Assembly (NCBI RefSeq): GCF_014218335.1
Contig: NZ_AP023367.1
Location: 1,303,501 to 1,367,500 of the forward strand
Direction: 5' to 3'
Source: Anaerocolumna cellulosilytica
Lineage (GTDB): Bacteria; Bacillota; Clostridia; Lachnospirales; Lachnospiraceae
Length of the DNA: 64,000 bases
The notes beneath the pieces are model-generated. The model did not search any database and was not told the DNA's origin. It saw only the letters and a program-made list of their open reading frames with translations. Made by a program: the position numbers and the translations under genes. Positions 1 to 8,461 of this stretch are shown piece by piece (within the stretch, counting starts at the first letter, position 1; each line of letters opens with the position of its first letter).

Positions 1-375
1 GAAACCTTATGTAAGGAAAATAAAGCATTAAGTGATATAGTTTATAAAGACCTGCTAAATAAATATAATTCAGACAAACTTAAAGTTCCTAAACATTGGC
101 TAGCATTATATGATATAGGCTGGGAACAAGCAGGAATTACAGAATGGAAGGAAGAAGCTGGGGAGTTGGATATAGTAGTGAAGTGTGTTGATTTATCAGC
201 TCATCATATCAAATTTATTAATCCTATTGTAAAAGTGAATGATGGAAAGCTTGATATTCCAACATTAGTATTTTACGTTGAAGTGTTTTATGAAAATCAA
301 AAGATTCAGCTTAATTTCCTTACGCCCTTTACTGATTTTACAATCGAAGCTACAGATGTATTAATTATCAAATAA
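1..375 (+). CDS. Hypothetical protein, 3' part of a gene cut by the window edge
   Basis: An open frame runs from the first base to a TAA at 373-375, giving the last 124 residues of a protein whose start lies outside the window. The internal TTG at 166 is in the same frame and is not a credible start, because coding continues upstream without a stop. The sequence is mixed alpha/beta in character, with many hydrophobic beta-like stretches in the second half (LVFYVEVFYE, IQLNFLTPF). No family is recognised. Hairpins downstream (418-437 and 464-496) suggest that transcription ends here. Confidence 0.6.
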   Translation, partial: ETLCKENKALSDIVYKDLLNKYNSDKLKVPKHWLALYDIGWEQAGITEWKEEAGELDIVVKCVDLSAHHIKFINPIVKVNDGKLDIPTLVFYVEVFYENQKIQLNFLTPFTDFTIEATDVLIIK

Positions 376-463
376 TTTACCTGATTAAAATAGGTTAAAT
401 TACATATTTAAAATAAACTTGGTTGAGATTAACCAAGAAAATTTATATGAACATATCATTGAA

Positions 464-496
464 GCTACTAATCAATCACAGGTTAGTAGCTTTTTT
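464..496 (+). terminator. Rho-independent terminator
   Basis: GCTACTAA (464-471) pairs perfectly with TTAGTAGC (483-490) and is followed directly by TTTTTT. A second hairpin, CTTGGTT/AACCAAG, lies just upstream at 418-437. This separates the truncated upstream gene from the Tad-like operon and argues against placing the next gene's start at the in-frame TTG at 423. Confidence 0.8.
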
Positions 497-521
497 AACA
501 GCAAGAAAGGACAAATATTAT

Positions 522-1352
522 ATGAAATACTTAAAAAATAAGACAGTTATCGGCATCGGCTGCATACTGATCGGTATCTTAGTATGCTTTATACTAAGCC
601 CGATTTACAACCGTTCCCTTGAAGCCAAGACAAAAGTGGTTAGAATTGAGAAATATATTGAAAAAGGAAAGATTATTAGTGATGAAGATATTAAAGTAGT
701 GGAGGTGGGGAGCTACAATCTACCAGAGCAAATTATCAAGTCGAAGGATGAAGTTATTGGAAAATATGCAGTGACAGAGATGTATTCAGGGGAGTATATC
801 GTTACAAAGAAACTCTCATCCACACCTTTATCTCAGGATGAATATTTAGAGGAATTAGACGGTGTGAATGGTGCCATCAGCGTAACACTCCAATCCTTTG
901 CAACTGGTTTATCCGGTAAGCTGCTATCAGGCGATATCGTTAGTATTATCACAACAGATACTTCCGCAGGCACCACCATCATCCCCCCGGAACTTAAGTA
1001 TGTGAAGGTTTTGGCAACTACAACATCAGAGGCTAATGACGTGGATGAGAATACCAGAAATAAAAAAGATACGGAAGAGGAAACCATTGCTACTACAGTA
1101 ACGTTACTTGTTAATGAAAAGCAGGCAAGGACACTTGCTAACCTAGAAGTAATGCAAAAAATACATATTGAACTCGTCTATCGTGGAATAGAGGAAGAAA
1201 GCAATAAATTTTTAGTACAACAGCAAAACATTCTGGAGAAGATAGAGAAAGAAGTGACAGAGGTTACAGAAGGAAAAGAGGAAAACTCAAAAAAAGAAAC
1301 ACAGACAGAGCAAGAGCAGCAACCGGAACAGGAAGGTGAAGCGGATGAATAA
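522..1352 (+). CDS. CpaB/SAF-domain pilus assembly-like protein
   Basis: The protein of 276 residues begins with a short basic tail and one hydrophobic segment (about residues 5-25), followed by a SAF-type domain (KGKIISDEDIKVVEV, then GEYIVTKKL) as in CpaB/FlgA-like proteins. The C-terminus is very acidic and Gln/Glu-rich. In Tad systems CpaB-like proteins are assembly factors; here there is no outer membrane, so it probably acts at the cell envelope as a membrane-anchored extracytoplasmic protein. I chose the ATG at 522 because AGAAAGG lies 11 bases upstream and a terminator sits between it and the earlier TTG at 423. It starts an operon with tadZ-, tadA-, tadB- and tadC-like genes. Confidence 0.75.
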   Translation: MKYLKNKTVIGIGCILIGILVCFILSPIYNRSLEAKTKVVRIEKYIEKGKIISDEDIKVVEVGSYNLPEQIIKSKDEVIGKYAVTEMYSGEYIVTKKLSSTPLSQDEYLEELDGVNGAISVTLQSFATGLSGKLLSGDIVSIITTDTSAGTTIIPPELKYVKVLATTTSEANDVDENTRNKKDTEEETIATTVTLLVNEKQARTLANLEVMQKIHIELVYRGIEEESNKFLVQQQNILEKIEKEVTEVTEGKEENSKKETQTEQEQQPEQEGEADE

Positions 1353-2208
1353 GGGAACCATGATAGCAGTGTGCGGAAGTAAAGGCTGTGGAAAGACAAC
1401 CACATCTGTAAAACTGGCCGTAAAATTAGCAGAGTTAAAAAAAGAGGTAATATTAGTTCTAACGGATATAACGGCGCCGGATATCAATGTATTGCTCCCA
1501 GCAGAGAAAAACATAAATTCTATGGGTAATATATGGGCCATACCAGACTGCAGTGTGGATGTAATATATAAAGCATTCACAACCACAAAGTCAAATTACA
1601 TTGGAATCCTATCCTATAAAAATGGTGAAAATGTATTTTCAAATCCGGATTACACCAAGGAAAATATCATGGATATCTTTATGAAGATAAAGAACATGGC
1701 TGATTATATTATTGTAGATTGCGTGGATGCATTTGCTTACAACGTGCTGTCAACCGTTGCGCTAGAACTGTCTGATAAAGTCATTAGAATGGGTGAAGCC
1801 ACTCTGAAATCCTTCTCCTATTTTGACAGCAATATGAAGCTCTTAATGGACAGTCGGTATAAATCCAGTCAGCATTTTAAGGTACTTAGTAAAATAAAAA
1901 GCTATCAGGCAAAAGATATTGCAGTTAGCCATCTTGGGGAAATACAAGCAGAACTTCCCTACGTGGAAGCCTTGGAAAAGGAAATGCTAGAGGGCGAACT
2001 TTTTAGCCTGTCAGATACAAAGCCCATGAAAAGTTACTATGCAGGCTTGCAGTTTCTGATGGATTATATCAATAACACAGTAACCAATACTTTGCCGGAG
2101 GCGGAGGATGCTAAAAAAGAAGATACTACAAGGAAAGAACCTCCGGTACTCAAAAACCCATTTAGTAAACTCAATTTTAATAGGAAGAGAAAAGAGGATA
2201 GTGAATGA
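1345..2208 (+). CDS. TadZ/CpaE-like P-loop ATPase
   Basis: This 287-residue protein opens with a P-loop of the ParA/MinD superfamily (GSKGCGKTTTS) and has a downstream hydrophobic strand ending in Asp (YIIVDCVDA) where the second Asp motif of the family is expected. The last 40 residues are basic and Lys/Arg-rich. In Tad systems TadZ/CpaE localises the machine at the membrane. It overlaps the preceding gene by 8 bases and the next by 4 (ATGA), so the genes are translationally coupled. A GTG at 1336 is an alternative start, but GGAAGG at 1331-1336 is placed correctly for the ATG at 1345. A second TadZ-like gene lies at 22748. Confidence 0.75.
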   Translation: MNKGTMIAVCGSKGCGKTTTSVKLAVKLAELKKEVILVLTDITAPDINVLLPAEKNINSMGNIWAIPDCSVDVIYKAFTTTKSNYIGILSYKNGENVFSNPDYTKENIMDIFMKIKNMADYIIVDCVDAFAYNVLSTVALELSDKVIRMGEATLKSFSYFDSNMKLLMDSRYKSSQHFKVLSKIKSYQAKDIAVSHLGEIQAELPYVEALEKEMLEGELFSLSDTKPMKSYYAGLQFLMDYINNTVTNTLPEAEDAKKEDTTRKEPPVLKNPFSKLNFNRKRKEDSE

Positions 2209-3566
2209 AGGACATCTTAGCAAGTGAAATGAGTGAAAAAGGTTTTCAGGAAGTATTCAGTGAGGTGCAAAGTTACATATCTGAAAACTTTTCAACACTT
2301 ATTACAGGAGAAGTGGAAGATACAGATATAACAAAAGAACAACTGAAAAATCATATCAAGAAATATCTGACAGACAGAAAATTAGTAGTAAAAGATATGT
2401 CCATGCAGGAAACCATTAATCATATCTACATAGAAATGACGGAATTTTCTATATTGAATCAGTACCTTGATTCGACAAGAACCGATATTGAAGAAATTAA
2501 TATCAATGCCTGGAACGATATTAAAGTGACTTTCTCTGATGGTGTGACAAAAAGCGTAGAGCATTTTTTCAATCCCCAGCATTGTGAAAATATCATACGT
2601 CGTTTACTGAACAGGGAATCTAAAATGGTACTGGATAAATCAAGACCTATCGTAAGAGGACATTTGTTAAGTAAAATACGTATTACAGTTATGGGGGATG
2701 GAGTAATTGACAGCAGTATAGGGCTAGCGGCTTCCTTACGTATTGTTAATCCGAAAAAGCTTAAGAAACAGGATTTTATAAATAACGGAACCGGAACGGA
2801 AGAAATGATAACTTTACTGGAGACACTTTTACAAAATGGTATCTCCATGTGTATCACAGGTGAAACGAGCTCTGGTAAAACAACCTTCATGAGCTATCTG
2901 TTGACTACTATCCCACATAAAAAGAGAATTTTTACCATAGAGGAAGATGTAAGAGAATTTGATTTAATCGCTTATGATGAAGAGGGGAAGGTTCTAAATA
3001 ATGTAGTACATACCAGAACGAAAAAGTCAGATGATCCGACCAAGGTAATTGACCAGGAGAAGCTATTAGAAACTGCCATGACAATGAATCCGGATGTGAT
3101 TTGCGTTGCGGAAATGAAAGGCAAGGAAAGCTTTGCTGCACAGGAGGCTGCTAATACTGGGCATACCGTAATCACTACTACCCATGCCAATAGCTGCCGG
3201 GCAACCTATTCCAGAATGGAGAACCTGTGCCGTACGAGAACCAATATGGACAGTCATACACTAAAAGAAATGCTTAAGGATGCATTCCCTATCATTGTAT
3301 TTGCGGAAAAATTAGAAGATAATGTACGCCGTATTACTGAAATAACAGAGTGTGTACGGGATTCGGAGGGCAATAGTAAAATAGTAACTTTATATGAATA
3401 TGCAGTAAATGAAACAACGAAAGACAGCAAAGGGAATATCAGGATAAAAGGAGAATTTGTAAAAAGAAACGATATTAGTGAGCGTGTCCAGAAATTACTG
3501 ATGAAAAAGGGAATACGGCTGAATGATATGAGTTTCTTTGGAGTAAAACGAAAGGAGGCTGTATGA
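2205..3566 (+). CDS. tadA: TadA/CpaF-like secretion ATPase
   Basis: The 453-residue protein is a GspE/VirB11-type traffic ATPase of the TadA (CpaF) branch. It shows the family's N-terminal domain, a Walker A motif GETSSGKTT near residues 219-227, an acidic Walker B region (FTIEEDVREF), and the His-box TTTHANS near residue 325. TadA hexamers power extension of Flp/Tad pili or secretion. Its start overlaps the stop of the tadZ-like gene (ATGA) and its end overlaps the tadB-like gene by 4 bases, showing tight co-translation. All the nucleotide-binding motifs look intact. Confidence 0.88.
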   Translation: MKDILASEMSEKGFQEVFSEVQSYISENFSTLITGEVEDTDITKEQLKNHIKKYLTDRKLVVKDMSMQETINHIYIEMTEFSILNQYLDSTRTDIEEININAWNDIKVTFSDGVTKSVEHFFNPQHCENIIRRLLNRESKMVLDKSRPIVRGHLLSKIRITVMGDGVIDSSIGLAASLRIVNPKKLKKQDFINNGTGTEEMITLLETLLQNGISMCITGETSSGKTTFMSYLLTTIPHKKRIFTIEEDVREFDLIAYDEEGKVLNNVVHTRTKKSDDPTKVIDQEKLLETAMTMNPDVICVAEMKGKESFAAQEAANTGHTVITTTHANSCRATYSRMENLCRTRTNMDSHTLKEMLKDAFPIIVFAEKLEDNVRRITEITECVRDSEGNSKIVTLYEYAVNETTKDSKGNIRIKGEFVKRNDISERVQKLLMKKGIRLNDMSFFGVKRKEAV

Positions 3567-4492
3567 TTGGATTTATGCGTATCTTAGCCTTCATATTATA
3601 TATACTGGGCATATTTCTATTGTTAAAGCTTGAGCCATTGGAAGTCATTCAGGAGCTATCAAAACTATTTGATTCCAAAACTCATTTAAAGGACAGAATT
3701 TTGCTTGCACAGGGAAGAAAGAAGAAAAACATCTTTTATTTACTCATTGAAGAAACACAGAATATACTGAAGCTGAACGGAAAAGAACAGGATTTTCCGA
3801 AAGTTTGTATCCTTTCCATTGTACTTGCAGTAGTCGGGCTATTATTTGGCTTTTCCATATCCAATTATTTTATTGTGCCGGTACTATGCATGGGTATGTG
3901 TACCATACCTTTTGTCTACATAAAGTTCCTTGGAATTAGGTTAAAGAAACAGCAGACGGAAGAATTAGAAACTGCTTTATCCATTATAACATCCTCCTAT
4001 ATACGGTGTGAGAATATCGTTATGGCAATTGAAGAGAACAAAGAGTATCTGAATCATCCGGTGAAGGAAGTCTTCGATCAGTTTGTGTTACAGGCAAATC
4101 TGGTTAATCCGGATATAAAAAAGCTATTAAACAATTTAAAAGTGCAGATAGACAGTACCGTATTTCAGGAATGGTGTGATGCCATAATTGCCTGCCAGGA
4201 CGATGGAGCATTAAAAAGTACCTTACTTCCCATCGTAAAAAAACTGTCCAATATACGATTGGTAAGTGTACGTCTGGATGCACTGCTTTATGCACCGGTA
4301 AAAGAATTTATCTCCATGGCAATTCTTCTGGTGGGAAACGTACCGCTTATGTATGTTATCAATCGTACCTGGTTTGAAATTCTGGTATATCATACGGCGG
4401 GTAAGCTGGTCTTAGCCATTAGTGCAGCGGTTATCTTTGTATCCGGCATTAACGTTATCAAACTATCAAAGCCGATTGAATATAAAAGGTAG
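3563..4492 (+). CDS. TadB-like inner-membrane platform protein
   Basis: This 309-residue protein has N-terminal hydrophobic segments (residues about 5-22 and 85-125), a long hydrophilic helical region typical of the T2SS-F domain (LETALSIITSSYIRCENIVMAIEEN), and two C-terminal membrane segments (about 252-300). This layout matches TadB, the platform on which the TadA ATPase works. It overlaps tadA by 4 bases and is followed 12 bases later by the tadC-like gene, so the pair forms the usual TadB/TadC platform module. Confidence 0.75.
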   Translation: MIGFMRILAFILYILGIFLLLKLEPLEVIQELSKLFDSKTHLKDRILLAQGRKKKNIFYLLIEETQNILKLNGKEQDFPKVCILSIVLAVVGLLFGFSISNYFIVPVLCMGMCTIPFVYIKFLGIRLKKQQTEELETALSIITSSYIRCENIVMAIEENKEYLNHPVKEVFDQFVLQANLVNPDIKKLLNNLKVQIDSTVFQEWCDAIIACQDDGALKSTLLPIVKKLSNIRLVSVRLDALLYAPVKEFISMAILLVGNVPLMYVINRTWFEILVYHTAGKLVLAISAAVIFVSGINVIKLSKPIEYKR

Positions 4493-4504
4493 GAGGAAAA
4501 GAAG

Positions 4505-5362
4505 TTGCAGATTATAGTATTACTAACATTTTTGTTTATTGCTGTTGGAGCTTATCAGATAGTCATAGGACAGTTAGACTTGGTAACCAAGAAAGCAGTA
4601 AAGGCAGCTCATGCATATCATAAAAATAACACATCCAGCAACGAAATGGAGGCATTCATTGAATCCTTGGCTGTGAAAGTATCAAAATATATAAGGTTAG
4701 ATACTTACAAAAAGAAGAAGATGGAATCCGAGTTAAAGAGCCTGCAAATTACATCCACCCCGGAAGTATATCAGGCAAGAAATCTGGTGAAAACGGGATT
4801 CATACTAATGGGTGTTATTCCTTGTCTTCTCATTGCACCAATACTGGCCATTGGTGTGGTTGTAGGAGCTGTCTTTGTATATTTAAAATGTGATACAGAT
4901 TTAAAGGAGCAGTTACGGAAAAAAAGAGAAGAAATTGAATATGAGCTGCCACGTTTTGCCTCTACGTTAAAGCAAGAGCTTACATCCAGCAGAGATGTGT
5001 TAAGTATTCTTGACAATTATAAAAAAAATGCAGGAGAAAGCATGAAGAATGAGTTAGAAAAAACAGTGGCAGATATGCGCTCCGGTAATTACGAAGCAGC
5101 TCTGTTACGGTTTGAAAGCAGAGTTTCCTTGCCGGCGCTAAGTGATATTGTAAGAGGACTGATTGGTGTACTTCGTGGTGATAATAACGTCAATTATTTT
5201 GAAATGCTAAGCCATGATTTAGATGTATTAGAAGTACAACGATTAGAAAATCTTGCCGGGAAACAGCCGGGTAAGATTAAGAAATACATACTAGCACTGC
5301 TTATTTGTATGATGGTAATGTACATAACGATTCTTGCAGTATATGCCGCTATGTCCATATAG
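4505..5362 (+). CDS. TadC-like inner-membrane platform protein
   Basis: The 285-residue protein has a hydrophobic N-terminus (IVLLTFLFIAVGAYQIVIG), a central membrane pair (residues about 97-125), and a final membrane segment (YILALLICMMVMYITILAVY). The hydrophilic middle (YELPRFASTLKQELTSSRDVLSIL) fits a T2SS-F fold. It starts with TTG, with AGGAGG ending 7 bases or so upstream. Position directly behind the tadB-like gene supports the TadC assignment; the sequence is divergent, so the family call rests on topology and context. Confidence 0.68.
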   Translation: MQIIVLLTFLFIAVGAYQIVIGQLDLVTKKAVKAAHAYHKNNTSSNEMEAFIESLAVKVSKYIRLDTYKKKKMESELKSLQITSTPEVYQARNLVKTGFILMGVIPCLLIAPILAIGVVVGAVFVYLKCDTDLKEQLRKKREEIEYELPRFASTLKQELTSSRDVLSILDNYKKNAGESMKNELEKTVADMRSGNYEAALLRFESRVSLPALSDIVRGLIGVLRGDNNVNYFEMLSHDLDVLEVQRLENLAGKQPGKIKKYILALLICMMVMYITILAVYAAMSI

Positions 5363-5386
5363 CAATATAGCAGAAAGGAGCATGAC

Positions 5387-5818
5387 ATGAAAAGGAAACA
5401 GAAGCTAAAGCATATCGTAAAGGATAAAAGTGGTTCAAGCTATCTGGAGATGGTAATCGGTGTTCTTATTTTTTCCCTTGCGCTGGCATTTATAATCAAG
5501 GCAGTGCCAGTATTAATACTGAAAAATCAACTAAATACTTTTGCCGGCAACGTTAGCCGGATAATATCTGTGGAAGGCATCTATAACAGTACGGTACAGG
5601 ATAAGATTGAGGAATATCGTATAGCAACAGAGATTGGAGAGGTCACAGTATCATTAGATGGCACAAATTTTATAAACGGTACAGAAAAGATACAGTTAAA
5701 TGATCTAATCGTAGTAACGGTAACAACGGAGTATGATATGGGGTTTTCTAATTTTGGCAGTTTTCCAATTACCTTAAGTAATACTGCAAAAGCAAGGAGT
5801 GAAGCTTATTGGAAGTAA
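5387..5818 (+). CDS. Prepilin-like membrane protein (TadE/DUF4320 type)
   Basis: The 143-residue protein has a basic head, the sequence KSGSSYLEMVIGVLIF at residues 17-32, and a long hydrophobic helix. This is the organisation of TadE/Flp-type prepilins, with the Glu five residues after the glycine-serine site that a prepilin peptidase would recognise. The remainder is a beta-rich extracytoplasmic domain. It resembles the DUF4320 proteins that accompany Tad-like operons in Firmicutes elements. Its last 18 bases overlap a relic of the start of the next prepilin gene (see 5801-5822). No prepilin peptidase gene is present in the window. Confidence 0.65.
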   Translation: MKRKQKLKHIVKDKSGSSYLEMVIGVLIFSLALAFIIKAVPVLILKNQLNTFAGNVSRIISVEGIYNSTVQDKIEEYRIATEIGEVTVSLDGTNFINGTEKIQLNDLIVVTVTTEYDMGFSNFGSFPITLSNTAKARSEAYWK

Positions 5819-5822
5819 AATG
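5801..5822 (+). repeat. Direct repeat, left copy (second copy at 6531-6552)
   Basis: Twenty of 22 bases match positions 6531-6552, including all of TTGGAAGTAAAATG, and both copies are preceded by AAGGAG. The right copy is the ribosome site and TTG start of the second prepilin-like gene. The left copy lies in the 3' end of the first prepilin gene and reads as a decapitated start in the overlapping frame (MEVKCKIRYEQR, then stop). Confidence 0.85.
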
Positions 5823-5833
5823 TAAAATTAGAT

Positions 5834-5920
5834 ATGAACAAAGATAATATTAATTCCCAATTTAATAAAAATAATATTGAATTTTTGAACAAAATTGATA
5901 GAATGGAGGAAATGACATGA
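5834..5920 (+). CDS. Possible 28-residue leader peptide
   Basis: ATG at 5834 opens a 28-residue Asn/Lys-rich frame that ends in TGA overlapping the ATG of the coiled-coil gene (ATGA at 5917). There is no good ribosome site ahead of it. It may only be a chance frame; if translated it would couple to the next gene. Confidence 0.25.
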   Translation: MNKDNINSQFNKNNIEFLNKIDRMEEMT

Positions 5921-6441
5921 ATTGGGAGGATATATTAATGGATATAGCAGAAATTACAGCAATAGCAGGAATTCTGGGGGTAATTGCAACAATCTTAGTA
6001 GGATTTTTAAACAACAGAAATTCCATTTTGAAATTATCGCACCATGTTGAGGAACTAAGAAAGGAGTTAAAAGAATTAGGTGGAATGAAAAGCAGTCAAA
6101 AGGATCTTTTATCAGATCATAAAAATTTGACTAAAGGACAGGAAAATCTAGCTTATGACCATGAAAAAATCATAGATATGCAGAATAGAATAAAAGAAAT
6201 TTTAAATAAAGGTGAAATTCGTTATGAAAATTTAAATATTGACCAAAAAGAAATACGAAATCAGGTTTTGAATTTAGTTATGAATTATGAAAAGCTGGTG
6301 GGTGAGAATAGTCAACTTCGGCAAGAGAATGATAATCTGCTAAAAGTAATAAAGTCTATGAAACAAAGTAAATCCTTATATTATAATTCACAAGAGAATT
6401 ATCAAGAGAAGGATGAAGAAGAGGAAGAACATGAATTTTAA
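5917..6441 (+). CDS. Single-pass membrane protein with long coiled coil
   Basis: The 174-residue protein has one N-terminal membrane helix (about residues 12-32) and then a nearly continuous heptad-rich helix from residue 38 to 150, ending in a Glu-rich tail (KDEEEEEHEF). GGAGG ends 9 bases before the ATG. The topology resembles phage-type spanin or tether proteins, but no family is recognised. It sits between two prepilin genes inside a segment bounded by a direct repeat and ends with its own terminator, so it looks like a late insertion into the operon. Confidence 0.6.
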   Translation: MNWEDILMDIAEITAIAGILGVIATILVGFLNNRNSILKLSHHVEELRKELKELGGMKSSQKDLLSDHKNLTKGQENLAYDHEKIIDMQNRIKEILNKGEIRYENLNIDQKEIRNQVLNLVMNYEKLVGENSQLRQENDNLLKVIKSMKQSKSLYYNSQENYQEKDEEEEEHEF

Positions 6442-6461
6442 TATGTGTAACCTTTCATTGA

Positions 6462-6491
6462 GACAATCTTTAATGCTGGATTGTCTTTTTT
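6462..6491 (+). terminator. Rho-independent terminator
   Basis: GACAATC (6462-6468) pairs with GATTGTC (6479-6485), followed by seven T residues or nearly so. It lies inside the Tad-like operon, behind the inserted coiled-coil gene, and would reduce transcription of the downstream prepilin gene unless that gene has its own promoter. Confidence 0.75.
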
Positions 6492-6530
6492 CATGCACTT
6501 AGGTAAGAAAAGTATCTAATAAGGAGAAGT

Positions 6531-6552
6531 GAAGTCTATTGGAAGTAAAATG
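6531..6552 (+). repeat. Direct repeat, right copy
   Basis: This is the intact copy of the 22-base repeat described at 5801-5822. Here it carries the live TTG start of the second prepilin-like gene with AAGGAG at 6521-6526. Confidence 0.85.
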
Positions 6553-7108
6553 GATTCAGTTATTGAAAGAAAAAATAAGGGAGAAAAAAGGATCTGGCTT
6601 AATCGAAGCTGTGGTTCTTTTTTTAGTTACCATGATGTTCTTTTCCGTAGCCTTTGAATATCTCAGGATTCAAATGGTGGCAAACAATATCCGGGACGCT
6701 TATGAACGAGCAATCCTTACCGTTGCCAGTGAAAATTACAATGAAGTATACGCAGGCTTTCGGGAAGAGGATTTCATAGGCGGTGTATATGAAGGTGGCT
6801 CAGGAGGGGGTGGAAAGCTTGGGGAGCTGCCGGAGTGGATAAGCTTAAATGACTATGGAAGTGTAGGGGAAGAACTGGAGGAGCTTCTGGTACTTAAGTG
6901 TGAGGATGGGGTGTATACGAGTGACAAGGATAAGTATATCCTAAAAGACATCGAAGTGCAGGTTAAGGAAGGTAGTGCTTCTACCAGTGGGAAATATGAA
7001 GTGAAAGGAGAGATAACCATGGAGATACCCATTTATTTTGCGAGTGTTAAGATAACACAGGCCGAGATTCCTCTTAAGGTAAAAACGGCATACACACCAA
7101 AATATTAA
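6539..7108 (+). CDS. Second prepilin-like protein (TadE/TadF type)
   Basis: The 189-residue protein starts at TTG 6539. It has a basic N-terminus, the motif KKGSGLIEAVVLFLV (residues 16-30) with a Glu at the position characteristic of TadE-like pseudopilins, and one hydrophobic helix. The rest is a beta-rich extracytoplasmic domain containing a glycine stretch (GGSGGGGKLG). It probably forms a minor pilin or tip component together with the protein at 5387. Before the 0.7-kb insertion its start would have overlapped the end of that gene. Confidence 0.62.
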   Translation: MEVKWIQLLKEKIREKKGSGLIEAVVLFLVTMMFFSVAFEYLRIQMVANNIRDAYERAILTVASENYNEVYAGFREEDFIGGVYEGGSGGGGKLGELPEWISLNDYGSVGEELEELLVLKCEDGVYTSDKDKYILKDIEVQVKEGSASTSGKYEVKGEITMEIPIYFASVKITQAEIPLKVKTAYTPKY

Positions 7109-7122
7109 ACAAGGAGAATCAT

Positions 7123-7662
7123 ATGCCAAAACTGATTGGTAGGAATGGAAATGAAAGTGAGAAGTATAGACATTATACGAGTATCTGCCGTAAGATTGGT
7201 AATTATTTCTGGGCAACTTTAATTTTATATTTGTTAATCATGTTTAATGAGAGATTAACAAATCCCGCTTATGAGAATATAAAATTTGACTGTTATAACT
7301 ATATCGAATTTAATAGCGTTATATTTTGTGCTATATCCGTATTATATATGTTTTTTTATATTGTATGGGAGCAACGCCTGAAACAAGAAGAAAGGACATT
7401 ATCTAGATTTGGGAGTTATGTAATGTATTGTATAACTTGTTACATCGTATACAATTTTAGCTTCTACATGGCTTTTATATGGTATCTTAAAGGTGAAGAA
7501 AATACAGAGCGATTATTAATTTTTCTGTTTTGCTGTGCCTTAGTAAAGGTTATTATTCCATTTCTTTTTGGTCAATTACATAGGTTGTTGTCTTGGAGCT
7601 ATAATAAACTGGAGAATAAGTGGGAAAGTCATAAAAAACAAGAAACTGAAACAAAAGAGTAA
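7123..7662 (+). CDS. Polytopic membrane protein of unknown function
   Basis: The 179-residue protein has four predicted membrane helices (about residues 24-42, 65-85, 97-120 and 128-155), with charged termini that are probably cytoplasmic (a Lys/Glu-rich tail, KKQETETKE). AAGGAG lies 7 bases before the ATG at 7123. It follows the second prepilin gene by 14 bases, so it belongs to the same operon. It could be a pilus-assembly membrane component; no family is recognised. Confidence 0.6.
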   Translation: MPKLIGRNGNESEKYRHYTSICRKIGNYFWATLILYLLIMFNERLTNPAYENIKFDCYNYIEFNSVIFCAISVLYMFFYIVWEQRLKQEERTLSRFGSYVMYCITCYIVYNFSFYMAFIWYLKGEENTERLLIFLFCCALVKVIIPFLFGQLHRLLSWSYNKLENKWESHKKQETETKE

Positions 7663-7707
7663 ATAAACCCGAATGAATTATATTGGAATAAATAGACATT
7701 AAAATAC

Positions 7708-7736
7708 TTGTCAGCCTACTCGTTATGTGATATAAT
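7708..7736 (+). promoter_or_regulatory. Sigma-A type promoter
   Basis: TTGTCA (7708-7713) and a consensus TATAAT (7731-7736) are separated by exactly 17 bases. It would drive the surface-protein genes starting at 7793 independently of the Tad-like genes upstream. Confidence 0.75.
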
Positions 7737-7792
7737 TAATTTGGGAATATTTAACCTAAAAGTAAAGTTTTACAAGAAAGAGGGTTATAATA

Positions 7793-8443
7793 TTGCTAAA
7801 AAAGTCCGATAAATATAATAAGAAAAAAACTATAAAAAAGGCAATCATCTTTACGGGTTTGCTATTAACTGTGTCAATCATTCTTGTAGTAGTTATAAAA
7901 AAGGGGTTGCCCGGTAACACAGAAGCTAATCAAAACGATTTACACGAAGAAATCGTGTCAACGGATCAAGAGACAGAATCAAAAAGCAATGAGCCAGTAG
8001 AAAAAAAAGCCGTTAAGGAGATTAAAGAATCTGACTTGATGGATTATGAAGATTTAATAGCAAACGATGCAGTCTCTTGGGAAACGATTACAAAGTATGC
8101 AGATGATGTAGTATCCTGGGAAACCATTGCAGGCTCTGCTGTTGGAGATTCAAAGAGCTGTGAAGACCAAGATGATACTAACAACGAATCTGAAACAGTA
8201 GGGAAGGATTCCAAGAGTGATAGTACCCAGGAAGGCAAAAACAACGAAAGCTCTATAACGACTCCGAAAGGCAAAGTCATTGATGAATCACCGAATACTA
8301 TAAAAGATGAGACAATTAAGAACGAGTATGAAGGTGAGAAAAAGCAGGATATGATAGAGTTTTTTGATGTTGAACCAAGTGGAGAGCAACCAAATGGAGA
8401 TATTCCAGCAGGAGGAAAACAGGGCGTAGGTACTTGGAATTAA
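7793..8443 (+). CDS. Membrane-anchored acidic surface protein with C-terminal tail motif
   Basis: The 216-residue protein has a Lys-rich head and one membrane helix (about residues 19-37), followed by a Ser/Glu/Asp/Asn-rich, probably disordered extracellular region containing an imperfect repeat (NDAVSWETI, DDVVSWETI). It ends with FFDVEPSGEQPNGD and PAGGKQGVGTW, a tail that recurs almost unchanged at the end of the next protein. It starts with TTG behind AAAGAGGG. The tail could be a sorting, processing or partner-binding signal; this is inference. Confidence 0.6.
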   Translation: MLKKSDKYNKKKTIKKAIIFTGLLLTVSIILVVVIKKGLPGNTEANQNDLHEEIVSTDQETESKSNEPVEKKAVKEIKESDLMDYEDLIANDAVSWETITKYADDVVSWETIAGSAVGDSKSCEDQDDTNNESETVGKDSKSDSTQEGKNNESSITTPKGKVIDESPNTIKDETIKNEYEGEKKQDMIEFFDVEPSGEQPNGDIPAGGKQGVGTWN

Positions 8444-8461
8444 GCGAAAGAGGGGATATAA

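Noticed and set aside
423-521. Upstream extension of the CpaB-like gene to a TTG at 423
   Set aside because: A perfect terminator (464-496) lies inside it and the ATG at 522 has a proper ribosome site.
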